From positions 1 to 64,000 of the forward strand of contig LNAC01001898.1 in assembly GCA_002007465.1 (NCBI GenBank): 64,000 bases of DNA, read 5' to 3'. This DNA comes from Ailurus styani (Eukaryota > Chordata > Mammalia > Carnivora > Ailuridae). The notes under the pieces were generated by a model. The model was not told the origin of the DNA. It was given only the letters and a program-made list of their open reading frames with translations, and ran no database searches. A program made the translations under genes and the position numbers. Below are positions 49,661 to 61,496 of this stretch, one piece after another (the first letter of the stretch is position 1; every line of letters starts with the position of its first letter).

Positions 49661-50592
49661 GTGTGGCGTTGCCAGTCACTGTGGCAAAAGCAAGGAGAAC
49701 TAGTGCATGGTTCCTAGATCTGAACGAAAGTGGCACATGAACTTCTGCTTGCGTTCTATTAGCCAACGAAAGGCACACGAGGTCGGTAGAGCCAGGGATA
49801 TAGAGTCTCCCATGGGGAAAGCTGTTATAGGAGGGAAACAGGAATGTTTGGCAAACAGTAATACCATCTACCATACTGTTTCATGACTTTGTGTCATCCT
49901 TGAGGAGATTAGACCACTTACAATACTAGTCTTTTACTTGTATTGTAGAAGCACGTCTTGGTCTTGGAGAAAGGGGTTCCTGGATCTCTAGATAGAGCTG
50001 TAACTTGTGTAATTAGCACAGAGGTGTTTGCAGAATGCTGAACTTTGGGGAGGGGGGTGTACTTCTTTTCCAAGAAGAGACCTGGAACATGCTTATTCAT
50101 TACGAGGTGATGGGGAAATGCTAAAATCAGTTTATTAGATACTTTTTTGGTGGAGAGCAATTCCTTTTTAGGAAACACGTTTTTCCTGTCTTGTTTGCTC
50201 ATTCTGGTCACATGCTGTCTGGGGAGTTTTCAGGAAATGGTTTCCTGGTTCAGGAGTAACGACACAGGGTTGGAGAGGTTTTCTCCCGGCCTAGCAAAGG
50301 AACCGGCCTCCAGGTTATCACTGAGACCTTTCTTGATGTGGTTAGCAACCTGTCTTCTCTTTTTAATTCTGTAAAGTTGCATTCTTCTTTATTTCATTCA
50401 TTTCTGTAACAGTCTTTTGTAGTATTGATAACATCAAGAATTGCTTCTCATTTCACTTTCTCTTCATGTCTTCATCAGAACAAATATCTTCAGTTAAGAC
50501 ACTGTTGCTCAGAGAAACAGTTGCCTGGTGGTGGGGGTGGCATAGTGGTCTTAGGTGAGCACTGATTTAACACAAAGCTCTCTTCTCTCTAG

Positions 50593-50860
50593 GGATGGTG
50601 AAGTTGGAGAAAGGTTCCTTTAACCCTCCTCCAGGATGAACCCCCTGCAAGAAGACATGGAGAACGCTCTCACAGGGAGCCAGAGCTCTCACGCTTCTTT
50701 GCGCGACGTTCATTCCATCAACCCCACACACCTCATGGCCAGGATCGAGTCTTACGAAGGAAGGGAGAAGAAAGGCATATCTGATGTCAGGAGGACTTTC
50801 TGTTTGTTTGTCACCTTTGACCTCTTATTTGTAACATTACTCTGGATAATAGAGTTAAAT
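50593..50860 (+). CDS. STARD3NL: STARD3NL exon with start codon (residues 1-75)
   Basis: The acceptor is a pyrimidine tract ending ctctctag at 50592; the donor is gtaagt at 50861. The first 43 nt are 5'UTR, with the ATG at 50636 in the context ccaggATGA (A at -3). It encodes the cytosolic N-terminus, the conserved stretch MARIESYEGREKK and the first membrane segment up to WIIELN. The intron after it is phase 0. If the donor is ignored, the frame runs only ten codons further to a stop (TAA at 50888), so intron retention would truncate the protein after membrane segment 1. A short upstream ORF lies in the 5'UTR part and is listed separately. Confidence 0.97.
50595..50639 (+). promoter_or_regulatory. 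Upstream ORF overlapping the STARD3NL start
   Basis: An ATG two bases into the exon opens a 14-codon reading frame (MVKLEKGSFNPPPG) that ends at TGA 50637-50639. The stop overlaps the main start codon as ATGA. The +4 base is G. The -3 base is the last base of exon 1, and is G for either donor proposed here, which would make a good initiation context. Such a stop-start overlap can lower main-ORF translation or allow re-initiation. No data here show that it is used. Confidence 0.55.
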
Positions 50861-52865
50861 GTAAGTGGTTTTTCCCATGACTCTATATAAGAATTGTTTC
50901 CAGACACAAGAAAAAATTTTCTTATTTTTCTCATTATTTCTTTCTTATTTAGTGAATTCTGTCTTTTTTCCAGAGGGGGTAATAGTCCTCTTTACCAACT
51001 GATTTTGACTTTTCTTGTTCTGTACGGTCATGTTTTAGAGCAAAGCTCGTTCATTTAAAACTCGCTTTGAAATTTGAATTCATGGTGTTTTGCTCTGTAT
51101 CAGGAGTTAGCAAACTACAGCCTGGGGCCCAAATTCAGCTGGCCTGTTTTTATAAAGTTTTATTGGAATATAGCACTGCCCATCTGTTGACCTGTTGTTT
51201 ATGGTTGGCTTTTGTGCTGAGTAGTTGAGTTGAATATTAGCCCAGAAAGGCAGAAGTATTTATTTCCTGGCCCTTTTATTGCCTCTGGAATGTTTTGGAT
51301 GTTACATCTAGTTTTCTAATCGCCATGCTTAAGATTTTCATACATATATCCTTTACTTTTTCACAAATAGATTATTCATATTTTATTGAAAAAAAATGTT
51401 CTAGAACCATTTGGAGGTTTGTCTCCATCTTGTCAAGTCTTCACAGTTATACTGCCAAGTAATTGTCTAGACCAGTAAGTGCTGTCCAATGGCAATTTAA
51501 TGTAAGCCTTGTAGATGATTAAATTCTCTAGTTGGTACATTAATAAAGGTAAAAATAAACAGATGAAATACATTTTAATAATATATTTTATTTAATCCAA
51601 TATATCTGTTTTCCCCCAAAGCCTTGGCTCTGTTTACATTCCTTACCAACAAATAGGTAACTCTTCCAGAATGCTTCCCTCATAGGGAAGAATCGTTTAA
51701 AACCAAACAAGCCAGTGATAGGACACAGTAATTTAGAGTATCCCCTTTTATTATTTGTTCTACATTTATACATTAAAGACAATATTTAAATTAATATATA
51801 TTTCAAAGGAGTGACGTGTTTTCAAAACTAAAACTGTAGTTTCAAAACTAATCCATCTTTTAACAGGAAAGCATAGTAGCAGTTTTAAGGGAGCTCATGT
51901 AAAAATTATTTTAATGACAGCGGAAAATCAAAGTATTTATTGATTTACCACTAATATCACTCCCTGATTTTAAGTGAGGGAAGTCATGGGGGTAGAGCTG
52001 TGGTAGGGTTCATGGATCACACTCTCACTTCCCTCCTTTCTCACTGCTTCAGTGAAACTGAAATGGAAGTGAAGTGGATTGCATGCTCTTCTTGTGCATC
52101 AGAGGGCATCGGTGTTCATCTGTGTGCAACATGTTATAAATGAAAAATCACCAGACCTAGCAATTAAGAAGTAAAAATTAGTTTTTATTTAATTTTTTAT
52201 TGAAGTATAAAGAACAGTGTTATCATAGTTTCAGGTGTACAACATGACTCAACATTCCTGTATATTACTCATTGCCCCCAGTCAGTGTAGTCACCATCTG
52301 TCACCAAGGAACCTCATTGCCATCTTACTGACTATATTTCCTGTGCTGTGCTTTTTATCTCTGTGACTTACATACTTTGTAACTGGAAGTTTGTACTTCT
52401 TAATTCCCTCTATCTGTTTAATTCATCACCCTACCCAACCGCCCCTCTGGCGACCATCAGTTTTTTCTCTGCATTTTTTGTTTATCTCTTTTTTCTTTTT
52501 GAAGATTTTATTTATTTATTCAACAGAGAGAGACAGAGAGAGAGAAGGAACACAAGCAGGGGGAGTGGAAGAGGGAGAAGCAGGCTTCCTGCTGAGCAGG
52601 GAGCCCAATTCGGGGCTTGATCCCAGGACTCTGGGATCATGACCTGAGCCGAAGGTAGATGCTTAATGACTGAGCCACCCAGGTGCCCCTTTTTGTCTCT
52701 TTTTTGTTTGTTGATTTGTCTTGTTTCTTAAATTCCACATGTGAGTGAGATCACTTAATATTTATCTTTCTCTGAGTGACTTAATTTCACTTAGCATAAT
52801 GCCCTCTAAGACCATCCACATGTCGCAAATGGCAGGATCACATTCTTTTTTATGGCTAATACTCC

Positions 52866-52909
<44 letters not shown>

Positions 52910-53827
52910 TGTTTGTACACCACATCTTCTTTATCCATTCATCTGCTGATGGACACTTGAGTTGCTTCCATATCTTGGCTATTGTACAATGCTGCTGTAA
53001 ACACAGGGATGCATATATCTTTTCAAATTGCCCCAGTTATAAAATAAAAAGATCATACAAGAATATATGATCTTTAGGATAGCACATCTTGACTCTTTTA
53101 GCAAGGTTTTATTTGTTTTATTTTTAAATTTTTTTTAGCATTCAATTTCTAGTTCTGTTTGTTTTAGATTATCAATCCTGACCTGGGTTTTTCACTACAC
53201 ACCATCCCTTTACTTTTGTGGTCTGTCTCTGTAAATCTCTACTCACTCAAATCCATTATTCTTTGTTCTTTTTTCATATCTATACATTGACAGAGTCCCA
53301 GGGCATAGGCTTCAGATTCAGGCATGGCGAGTTCCACAGAAAAATCATATGAGAGTTGAAATTTAGCTGAGGAGATAGAACACATATACTGCCTTGTAGT
53401 GTTGGTCTTGAAAAGAGGAAAGAAATAGCACGAAGGTCTTCAGGAGAGTAATGGAACCTAGCTGTACTATGCAGTCATTACAGTAACCAAAATACTTTGC
53501 CTTCATATATGACTTCCAAATTAGCCAATTTTCCTCCTTGCTTCACAGAAGCAAGATGTCCAGGCAAAAAATGAAGACGCATCCTTTATTGATTTGCTTG
53601 TTCGTTTTGTATTTTTCACACTTCATATCCAGTTGGAAAGTAAGCTCTGTCAAATCTGCCTGCTAAATGTATCCAAAATGTGACCTCTTCTCTTGTTTCT
53701 ACAGTTGCCACCCTCAACCCATCGGTGCTGTCACTCCTCCAAACTCCTTTACCAGAGGCCCACCTGGTTTGCCTGCTTCCACCCTAGCCCTCCTAGTACC
53801 CATTCTCCTCATAGAAGCCAGAGGGAT

Positions 53828-53872
<45 letters not shown>

Positions 53873-56800
53873 AAAGATTTGATTTATTTATTTGACAGAG
53901 AGAGACACAGCTAGAGAGGGAACACAAGCAGTGGGGAGTGGGAGAGGGAGAAGCAGGCTTCCCACTGAGAAGGAAGCCTGATGTGGGGCTCAGGGCTCGA
54001 TCCCAGGACCCTGGGATCATGACCTGAGCTGAAGGCAGATGCGTAATGACTGAGCCACCCAGGCGCCCCTGAGAAGGACCTTTAAAAGTAAAAACATAAA
54101 TCAGATAATACTATTTTCTATTTATAACCCTTCACTGCCCTAGCAGAGCACTTTGAATAAAATCCAAATGGCTTGTATAGCCCCAAGGAGCCTCTCCAGA
54201 CTTCCTTCCCCACTCTCTGTTCCCATCCTACCCAGATTATTCCAGACTTGCCTCCTGGCCTCACAATGGAACAAGCTCCCTACAGTCTTGGAAAGGGAGA
54301 GTTAGTTGTTCCTTCTACAAGAAATGGTTAATTTCCTTTATCTTGATGCAGATTCTGACTGCTTATCATGCTGGTCTCTGTCAGTTTAAATAACACCACA
54401 GAGAAGGCTTCCATTTACCACCGGACCCAGAGAAATCAACTGTTATTCTGTGTGTCCCGCTGTCCCTCTTTGTTCTCTGCAGAGCACTTATTTTCTTGTT
54501 TGTCATCTCTCCTTGCTAGAATGTAAGTTCCAGAAAGACAGAGATACTGTTTTGTTTACTAAAGAATTTATTGTATTTAGAACCATACTTGACGATAAGT
54601 GTTGGGCAAATATTTGGTGAACTGATAAAGATCTTGTGGCAGTGGTTTACCAGTTGGATAAGTTAGGGACAGCTTGGCTCTGAAGTTATGAAAGGAATCC
54701 CATGTAGGGTGTTGGGAATAGAAAGGAAAAAGCTGATCTGAGAGACATACTCAGAAAGTAAATATGCTGATAGACTTATTGATATGCAGATTTTATTATC
54801 CCTGGCATCCAGAAACGACTCTTAAGATTTCTAATGATGAAAAGTAGAAGAATAGACCAGCTCTGTCAGAACTGTGAGAAGTTCCATGTGAAACTAAAGA
54901 TGAGTCTGTGGGGGGGACATTTTGAGACAAAGATTTTAAAGTAGGAATTTAGAAGATTTCTGCGCTGTAATTCCAAGTCGGAACTACAGATGTAGATTTT
55001 AGATTTCTCTGTTTAAAGGCAACACAGAATCAGGGTCTTTTATTATTTTATTAATATGTTTTAAAGATTTATTTATTTTAGAGAGAGAAAGAGAGGGAGA
55101 GCATGCATGGGGGGGGGAGGCAGAGTGAGAGGGAGAATCCCAAGCAGACTCCATGCTGAGGGTGGAGCCCAGTGTGGGGAGCCAAAAACCAAGAGTTGGT
55201 TGCTTAACTGACTGAGCCACCCAGGCGCCCCCCTCCCCCCCATCAGGGTCTCGTAAAGTGGGGATATCATAGAAACCCTTTTTCTACTGACTGTTTATTA
55301 AAGTACCGTATCAGCAGGTTGGTTGCTGTTTTCTCAGCTGAGGGTAGTCTCCGGGCGATAGAGAACCCCTCTTTGCTATAAGTCATTTGGAATAATCATT
55401 CTTTTAATATTTTAGATAGTGTTAAATTTCCTTAGTCTGGAGAGACACAGTGATAAGACGACATTGGTTTTTTCTTTGCTCCCAAGTTTTCCATTCTATT
55501 CGCTTGTAAAGATCTGTGTTCAAGCAGGTCGATAGACAATCTGCACAAATTACGCAGAAATCTAAACCTCCTTAAGGAATTTTTAAAGTACCCAATGGTG
55601 TTTATGGCATGCTTTTTGAATAACAAATACAAATACTTGTAAAGTTTTCCAAGCCAAGAGGATCCTTTCCTTGTGGTGACTTTAATTCCAGTTTGACCAG
55701 TTAGCAAACCTTGCAAAGATGTTCCTTAATAATTTTCTCCCCCTTTATCCAGGTCTTGCGTCCATCAGCCTTCACTTTGTCCTTTTCCGATCATGTCCAT
55801 CAGTTTGCCAGGACAAACAAATGTCTGTACTCCAGATTGGAAATGTGAATGTACTATTGCATGTCATGTTCCCTAATCCACGGGCCTTAACAATTCTAGT
55901 GTCTGCTTGGCTGCTGCATTAGCTGTCGGACACACATTCCATTACTTGATTTTTTTTTTCAATGTTTTCTGTAAGTGTAATATGTAGAGTTCTGAACTTG
56001 CTCACTTAAAAGTCATCTTGATAAGAGAATTGGGAGAGGACAAAATTTGTCATCTTAGATCTGATTTTCATCATTTATTGTAACTTATGCACATGTGATT
56101 ATAGGTCTGGTCAGTCTCTCATTTCATTATCTATCAAATTAAAAATCTATATGAAGGTTGATGAGAGTGCAGGATTTTCAAATGCCAGGAGCAAATAAAA
56201 AAGGAAAACCAGAGAGAATATCTACCCTTCTATCTCATGTCATTGATCTTTGCTAAGATCAGAGGAGCCGTTGAAACAGTGGAGAGTGGTCAGAGAGTGA
56301 GGGTAGAGCTGGATGAATGTGAATTGTTTCCTTAAAATTATACATTGCTTTGATTGAAGACTTTATCTTAGAAGAGAAAAAGAATCATTTTCAACATTTT
56401 AGTTTGCCAAAATAGGAATGACAAGGAAGGCATTGTTTTTCATTATGCATTTGTATTTGTCGAATGAATGAATTCAGAATTGCAGTGGGAATGCTCTTCA
56501 GCATTTTTCTATTTGAGTTAGGAGTGTTTTGTTCCTGATATTTCAACATTCCAGGGTTCTGAGAAGGTAGGCAGAAAAGTGCTTACAAAACCTTGCTTGT
56601 ATGTTTTCTTGTATTGTTTTCTCATGTGAATCTTCTCGTTTTTACTTCTCACTCTCCTTCCCAGGTGAATGGAGGCATTGAGAACACATTAGAGAAGGAG
56701 GTGGTGCAGTATGACTACTACTCCTCTTATTTTGATATATTTGTAAGTATTTCCTGTTTGACATTTCATTTCAGGTATGATGAATCTGTAACCGGCAGGT

Positions 56801-59800
56801 AAATTTCCTCTGAATAGATCGCACACTCTGTGCCATTCTCTTCCCCTCACTCGAACACTGGCCTTCCATTCCGCTCAATTTCTGGCCCAGTCAGTGTGCT
56901 CGCGCTCTCTTTGGAAGGAATTGTCTGGTCACAGGAAGGAAGGGCGTGATTAATGAGAGATAAGAAAAGGCAGCAGAAGGAGCCATTCTGCTTTTCTTGG
57001 AGGAGAGCCTTCATTCTTTTCATACAAGCCAGCGACATATCCTAATCACTAACAGGAAAATTCCCCATTTTATAGAGTAACACAAAGGAAATGCCATTCC
57101 TTTTCTGCCTTGAGATAGATTTGTGAGTGAACTGTTAATAATAATAATGCTATGTTACATTTTTCTGTGATTGGAGTTTTTGAGGGAAGTGAGCTGTTGG
57201 TAATCCTGAGCAACATCAGCCAGCTGTACAATTGCAGACATGCAGTTCTCCATCGATGAGGCCTTCATGTCCTTCAAAGGAATGCTTACACTCTTTCTAG
57301 GACACACTGTGACTCTCACTGGGCTTCGTACATCTCCCTGGGATCTCTTTATAGTTGGTGGTGTTAAGTAAATCAGATCCTCACGTTGTGTTTGATGCAG
57401 TGTGGGCGGTCTTCACAGTGAATTCCTCCAAATTCTTTTACCTACTTGTTTTACTACCTTTAGAAGCTTTTTGCACAATGGTTAAGAAGAGCAGGACCCT
57501 TAAAGTGAGAAAAACCTGGGTTTGATTCACAACACTATCATTATTTGCTTTTTAATATATTGGGTCTAAACTTCAGTTTTTTTGTATGTAAAATGAGATC
57601 ATCCTAGTTCTGAAAAGTAAATGAAATAATGCATGGAAAACATTTAGCCCAATGAGCAATGCATCCTAGAAGCTCAGAGGACCATCTGCAATCACTACCA
57701 TCATCATTATTTTTGGTCGAGAATTTTAATAATTGAGTAATTATACTTTTAGTCTTTTTCAAACTATACTAGAAAGGGTTTTTTGTTGTTGTTTTATTTC
57801 TGAAGGGACCTGCAGAAGTGTGTACGGAGAAGGAGGTAGGACTTCCAATAAGTAGAGGTTAGGGTTCCTGCAATCCAAGTAGTTCTGTTTTAATCTGTAC
57901 AGTATGTTTCCAATAAGATTGTGTTGAACATGGGCGCCTGGGTGGCTCAGTCAGTTAAGCGGCTGCCTTTGGCTCAGGTCAGGATCCCGGCATCCTGGGA
58001 TTGAGTCCCGCATCAGGGTCCTTGCTCAGCGGGGAGCCGGCTTCTCTCTCTGCCTCTGCCTGCCACTCTGCCAGCTTGTGTTCTCTCCCTCTCTCTCTGA
58101 CAAATAAATAAAAATAAAATCTTTAAAAAAAAAAAGATTGTGTTGAACAAGTGTTTGGTTGCTACAGAATATTTGGAAAACGGCTAATGTAATTTAATCC
58201 CCTCATTTTTCCAAATGAGGAAATTGAGTTTCCTTGGTTCAGTGTCCTGACAACAACTCCAGGTCATTGAAGTTGGGGGCAGAGCATGTTAGATCCCAAA
58301 TCTCTTGACATTTCTTTCTTCTAAAACTATTGACATATAACAGCAAGATTGATTTCTCTTTTTTCTCTTCTTTCTCTTGCTGAATTTATCTTAAAATAGC
58401 CTCAGCCAGGAAACCAGGCTAATCTACCAGCCAAATCTCCAAGGGTTGTCTGTCCTTTATGCTTGGGAGTCAGTGGTATTGGCCAAAGAGGCAGGGCCCA
58501 TTAGTTTAGACTGGAAGGACTGGGAAATGGACACAGCCTCCAGGAAACCTTGGGACCTGGAAGACTTTGAGATAGAGGGCTGACGAAGACTTATCCTTTT
58601 GCCAAACCCAGAATGCAGGGATAGAGCTGGAAGGAACAGAGAGGCTAAATAGTTTGCAGACTGTGGGAAAACACATTTTTAATGAAAACAGCAAATTAAG
58701 AACAGAATATACTTGTGACCTTCATTTACATGAAAGAATCCTTAAGTGTAGTTCTCTGGTCAATGGCCACAAAAAGACTGTCCGCCTCCAGCCTTTCAGC
58801 AGTTTTGATTAGTGAGGAACTTTTGGCAGAACCCTCAGGCGCTGCTCAAGAGTCACCAGACTTCTCCCTACCCACTGCAGGCATGTCTTCCAAGGAAAAT
58901 GGGTAAAATCTTATTCTATGTGTATTTCTCACTAGATGAGACTTACGAAGACAGCTGTGACATAGTGGTTCAGTAGTCTGGCCACTGGGGTTCAAGGCCT
59001 GGCTTCCCCACTAACGAGTTGTGTGACCTTGTACAATTTTTCTATCCACCTTATGTGTATAATGGGATTAAGGTAGTAACTGATGCATGGGATTGTTGAG
59101 GAAGGGATTACATGGGATAATAGTACACATAAAGGGTTTTGCAAAAGTCCTAGAGCCACCCTAAATAACCAGGCCAGGGGAAGCTACTTGTATAGAACTG
59201 TCCCAATACCGCCATAACCCAGAGCTCTACAGTGGACTTTGCTAAGAACCTGGTATCTTCCAAAGGTGTTTATACCAGGAGTGGAAAAGTCAACTTTCAG
59301 AACATTTTCTCCAGTCTTAAAAGGATATCAGAAATATATGTGCACTCAAATAGAAAGGAAAAATAAAACATGTAATTATATATTCTTGTGTTGATAATGG
59401 GGCATGAATTTGAATCCTCATTTGGGCAGTATCGCGTAGATTCTAAAGCGGAGATCCAAATATGGGTCTACAACCCAGTTAAATCAGAATAATAAAGGCG
59501 CTTTGGTGAGTTCTTCATAAAACTTAATTATTTGATATTTGTATCTCTTTTTTAAAACTTACCTTTTCTTTTTTTTAAATACAGCTCTTGGCAGTTTTTC
59601 GATTTAAAGTGTTAATACTTGCATATGCTGTGTGTAGACTGCGCCATTGGTGGGCCATAGCGGTGAGTATGTCTGTGTGAATGGTTCATCTCGCCCAGCA
59701 CGGGTGGCCCAGGCCCACTCACAACAGGGATAGGCTGGGAGAAAATGCGCTTTTCATCTGGGTTGAACTCTGCTAGCTTTTCCTGAGTCCCCTTCCTCCA

Positions 59801-61450
59801 CCCTTCAGTAGGTTCAACACGCTGGGGCTTCTTTCCAGTGGTGGTGAGTAACTAGCTTTGTCTCAGTGGCTACTGAGCCAGATGAGGAACATAGAGCCCC
59901 AGCAGTGGTTCTTGGCCAAGCACCAACACACCCTCTACCTCACTTTGCAAATGAGTGGTGAGATCAGCACCTGTGTCACAAAGATACTAAGAAAATTTCC
60001 CCTTTGGTTGAAACTGCTTGGTAATTTTTCTTGACTTGCTCTTTGCTTATATTGATAATCGCCTTTCTTGCTATTTTATTGCCTTCCTCCAATATTAAAG
60101 GGAAAAGTTCCCATGCTCCTTTTTGTTGTTGCTTTCAGACTTCTTGAAGGCAGTGGCGTTTTTGAAGATTTATTTACTTGAGAGAGAGAGAGAGCATGCA
60201 GGGGGAGGGGGAGAGGGGGAGAGAGAACCTGAAGTAGACTCCCTGCTGAGTGCGGAGCTGGACGTGGGTCTGGACGCTGGGCTCCATCTCTCAACCCTGA
60301 GATCAAGATCTGAGCCAAAACCAAGAGTCGGATGCTTAACCGACTGAGCCACCCAGGTGCCCCGAAGGCAGTGGTGTTTTGCTTGTCTCTGTTTCTTTGC
60401 ATCCGGCACGGAGCTTTGGCACATGCTCTTCACCGTCAGTAAATATTGACTGGTTGAAAGAAGAATTATAAGCCATTCTGCCTCAATTATTTTTGCCATT
60501 TCCGCAGCTGTCCGAACACTTGCCTTGCAGAGCGCTCTGCTAAGGCAGTGTATGGGGGGAATGTTGAACTCCCCCAGCTGGAGAGAGCTGCTCAGGAGGG
60601 CCTGCAGTCCTGCTTCCAGAGTGAGGCCCTGGGGCGTGTGGGGACCGGCACGGCTTGCCCAGCTGGGGACAGACTCCCTCCTAAGACACACTGCACAGGA
60701 GCCGCACTGGCCTGGGGCGTCTCTCTCGAGCATCCACAGAATCACAGGACTGACATCAGACCATCAGCTGAGCCCCATGCTAATGTGTCTCAGATGTAGG
60801 CTGACAGTATTAGCCAGACTTGACTCCCTTTCCTGACTACACTTTTGCTGAAAACAAACGGCTGTGATTGTCCGTTCCCAGTTTTCTACAGCCATCCCAT
60901 TTGAGATGTTCTCCAGAGTGTCCTTAATGTACACTAGTGTTTGTCAGACCATCAATCTCAGTATTTTTTTCCAGAGGAGGGAGTGACTTTCAGTGAGTTT
61001 TTAGAAAGTATGTTCAATATCTATTTTAAAATCAAAAAAAAATTTTTTTTAAGATTTTATTTGTCAGAGAGAGCGAGCACACAGCATGGGGAGTAGCAGG
61101 CAGAGGGAGAGGGAGAAGCAGACTCCCCACTGAGCAGGGAGCCCGATGTGGGACTCAGTCCCAGGACCCTGGGATCATAACTGAGCCAAAGGCAGACACT
61201 TAACTGACTGAGCCACCCAGCCTCCCCAGGTATCTTCAATATCTAAATCAAATTATGAAGCGATGGATCATGATTAGCACATCCATTTGATTATTTTTGA
61301 TTTTTCTTTTTAAAAACATTTGCAGTGAGGGATCAGGCAGATGGAAGGAGGACTCACTTAGTACCTGAAAAGCTACTTAAATGTCAGCCTACAAAGATAA
61401 CTAGTGTCAGAATGTAAAATGCCTCCTCTTACAGAGAGCTTACTCTGACT

Positions 61451-61496
<46 letters not shown>

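Larger units (their letters stand above)
21406..50592 (+). other. STARD3NL: Proposed STARD3NL intron 1 (about 29 kb)
   Basis: This runs from the candidate first-exon donor to the acceptor of the ATG exon. The 3' end is certain from the exon sequence; the 5' end is inferred. It is AT-rich and full of antisense SINEs, with MIR, L2, L1 and an MLT1-like LTR. No convincing extra coding exon is seen. Confidence 0.55.
52175..53060 (-). mobile_element. L1 3' end, antisense, split by a SINE
   Basis: 'tattgaagtataaagaacag' to 'aaattgccccagttataaaa' follow a reversed L1 3' end, with a SINE at 52496-52688 and a (GT)n run at 52872-52913. Confidence 0.75.
53640..54630 (+). mobile_element. L2 element, sense, split by a SINE
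   Basis: 53640-53825 and 54070-54630 follow the L2 3' order: 'acccttcactgccctagcag', 'gaataaaatccaaatggctt', then 'tagaatgtaagttccagaaa'. Confidence 0.65.
50861..56664 (+). other. STARD3NL: STARD3NL intron 2
   Basis: 5804 bp between defined donor and acceptor. It holds the hAT remnant, an antisense L1 with SINE, an L2 split by a SINE, and one more antisense SINE. No further exon is seen. Confidence 0.9.
56743..59584 (+). other. STARD3NL: STARD3NL intron 3
   Basis: 2842 bp; holds two MIR elements and one sense SINE. No other exon is seen. Confidence 0.9.

Noticed and set aside
50861..50890. Extension of the first STARD3NL coding frame past 50860
   Set aside because: The frame stays open ten codons, but a strong gtaagt donor is at 50861 and the next exon continues the known protein exactly.
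60170..60745. 191-codon minus-strand frame, the longest in the window
   Set aside because: The C-terminal third is translated SINE sequence. The rest is intron 4 of STARD3NL in antisense with no recognised domain; local GC richness explains the lack of stops.
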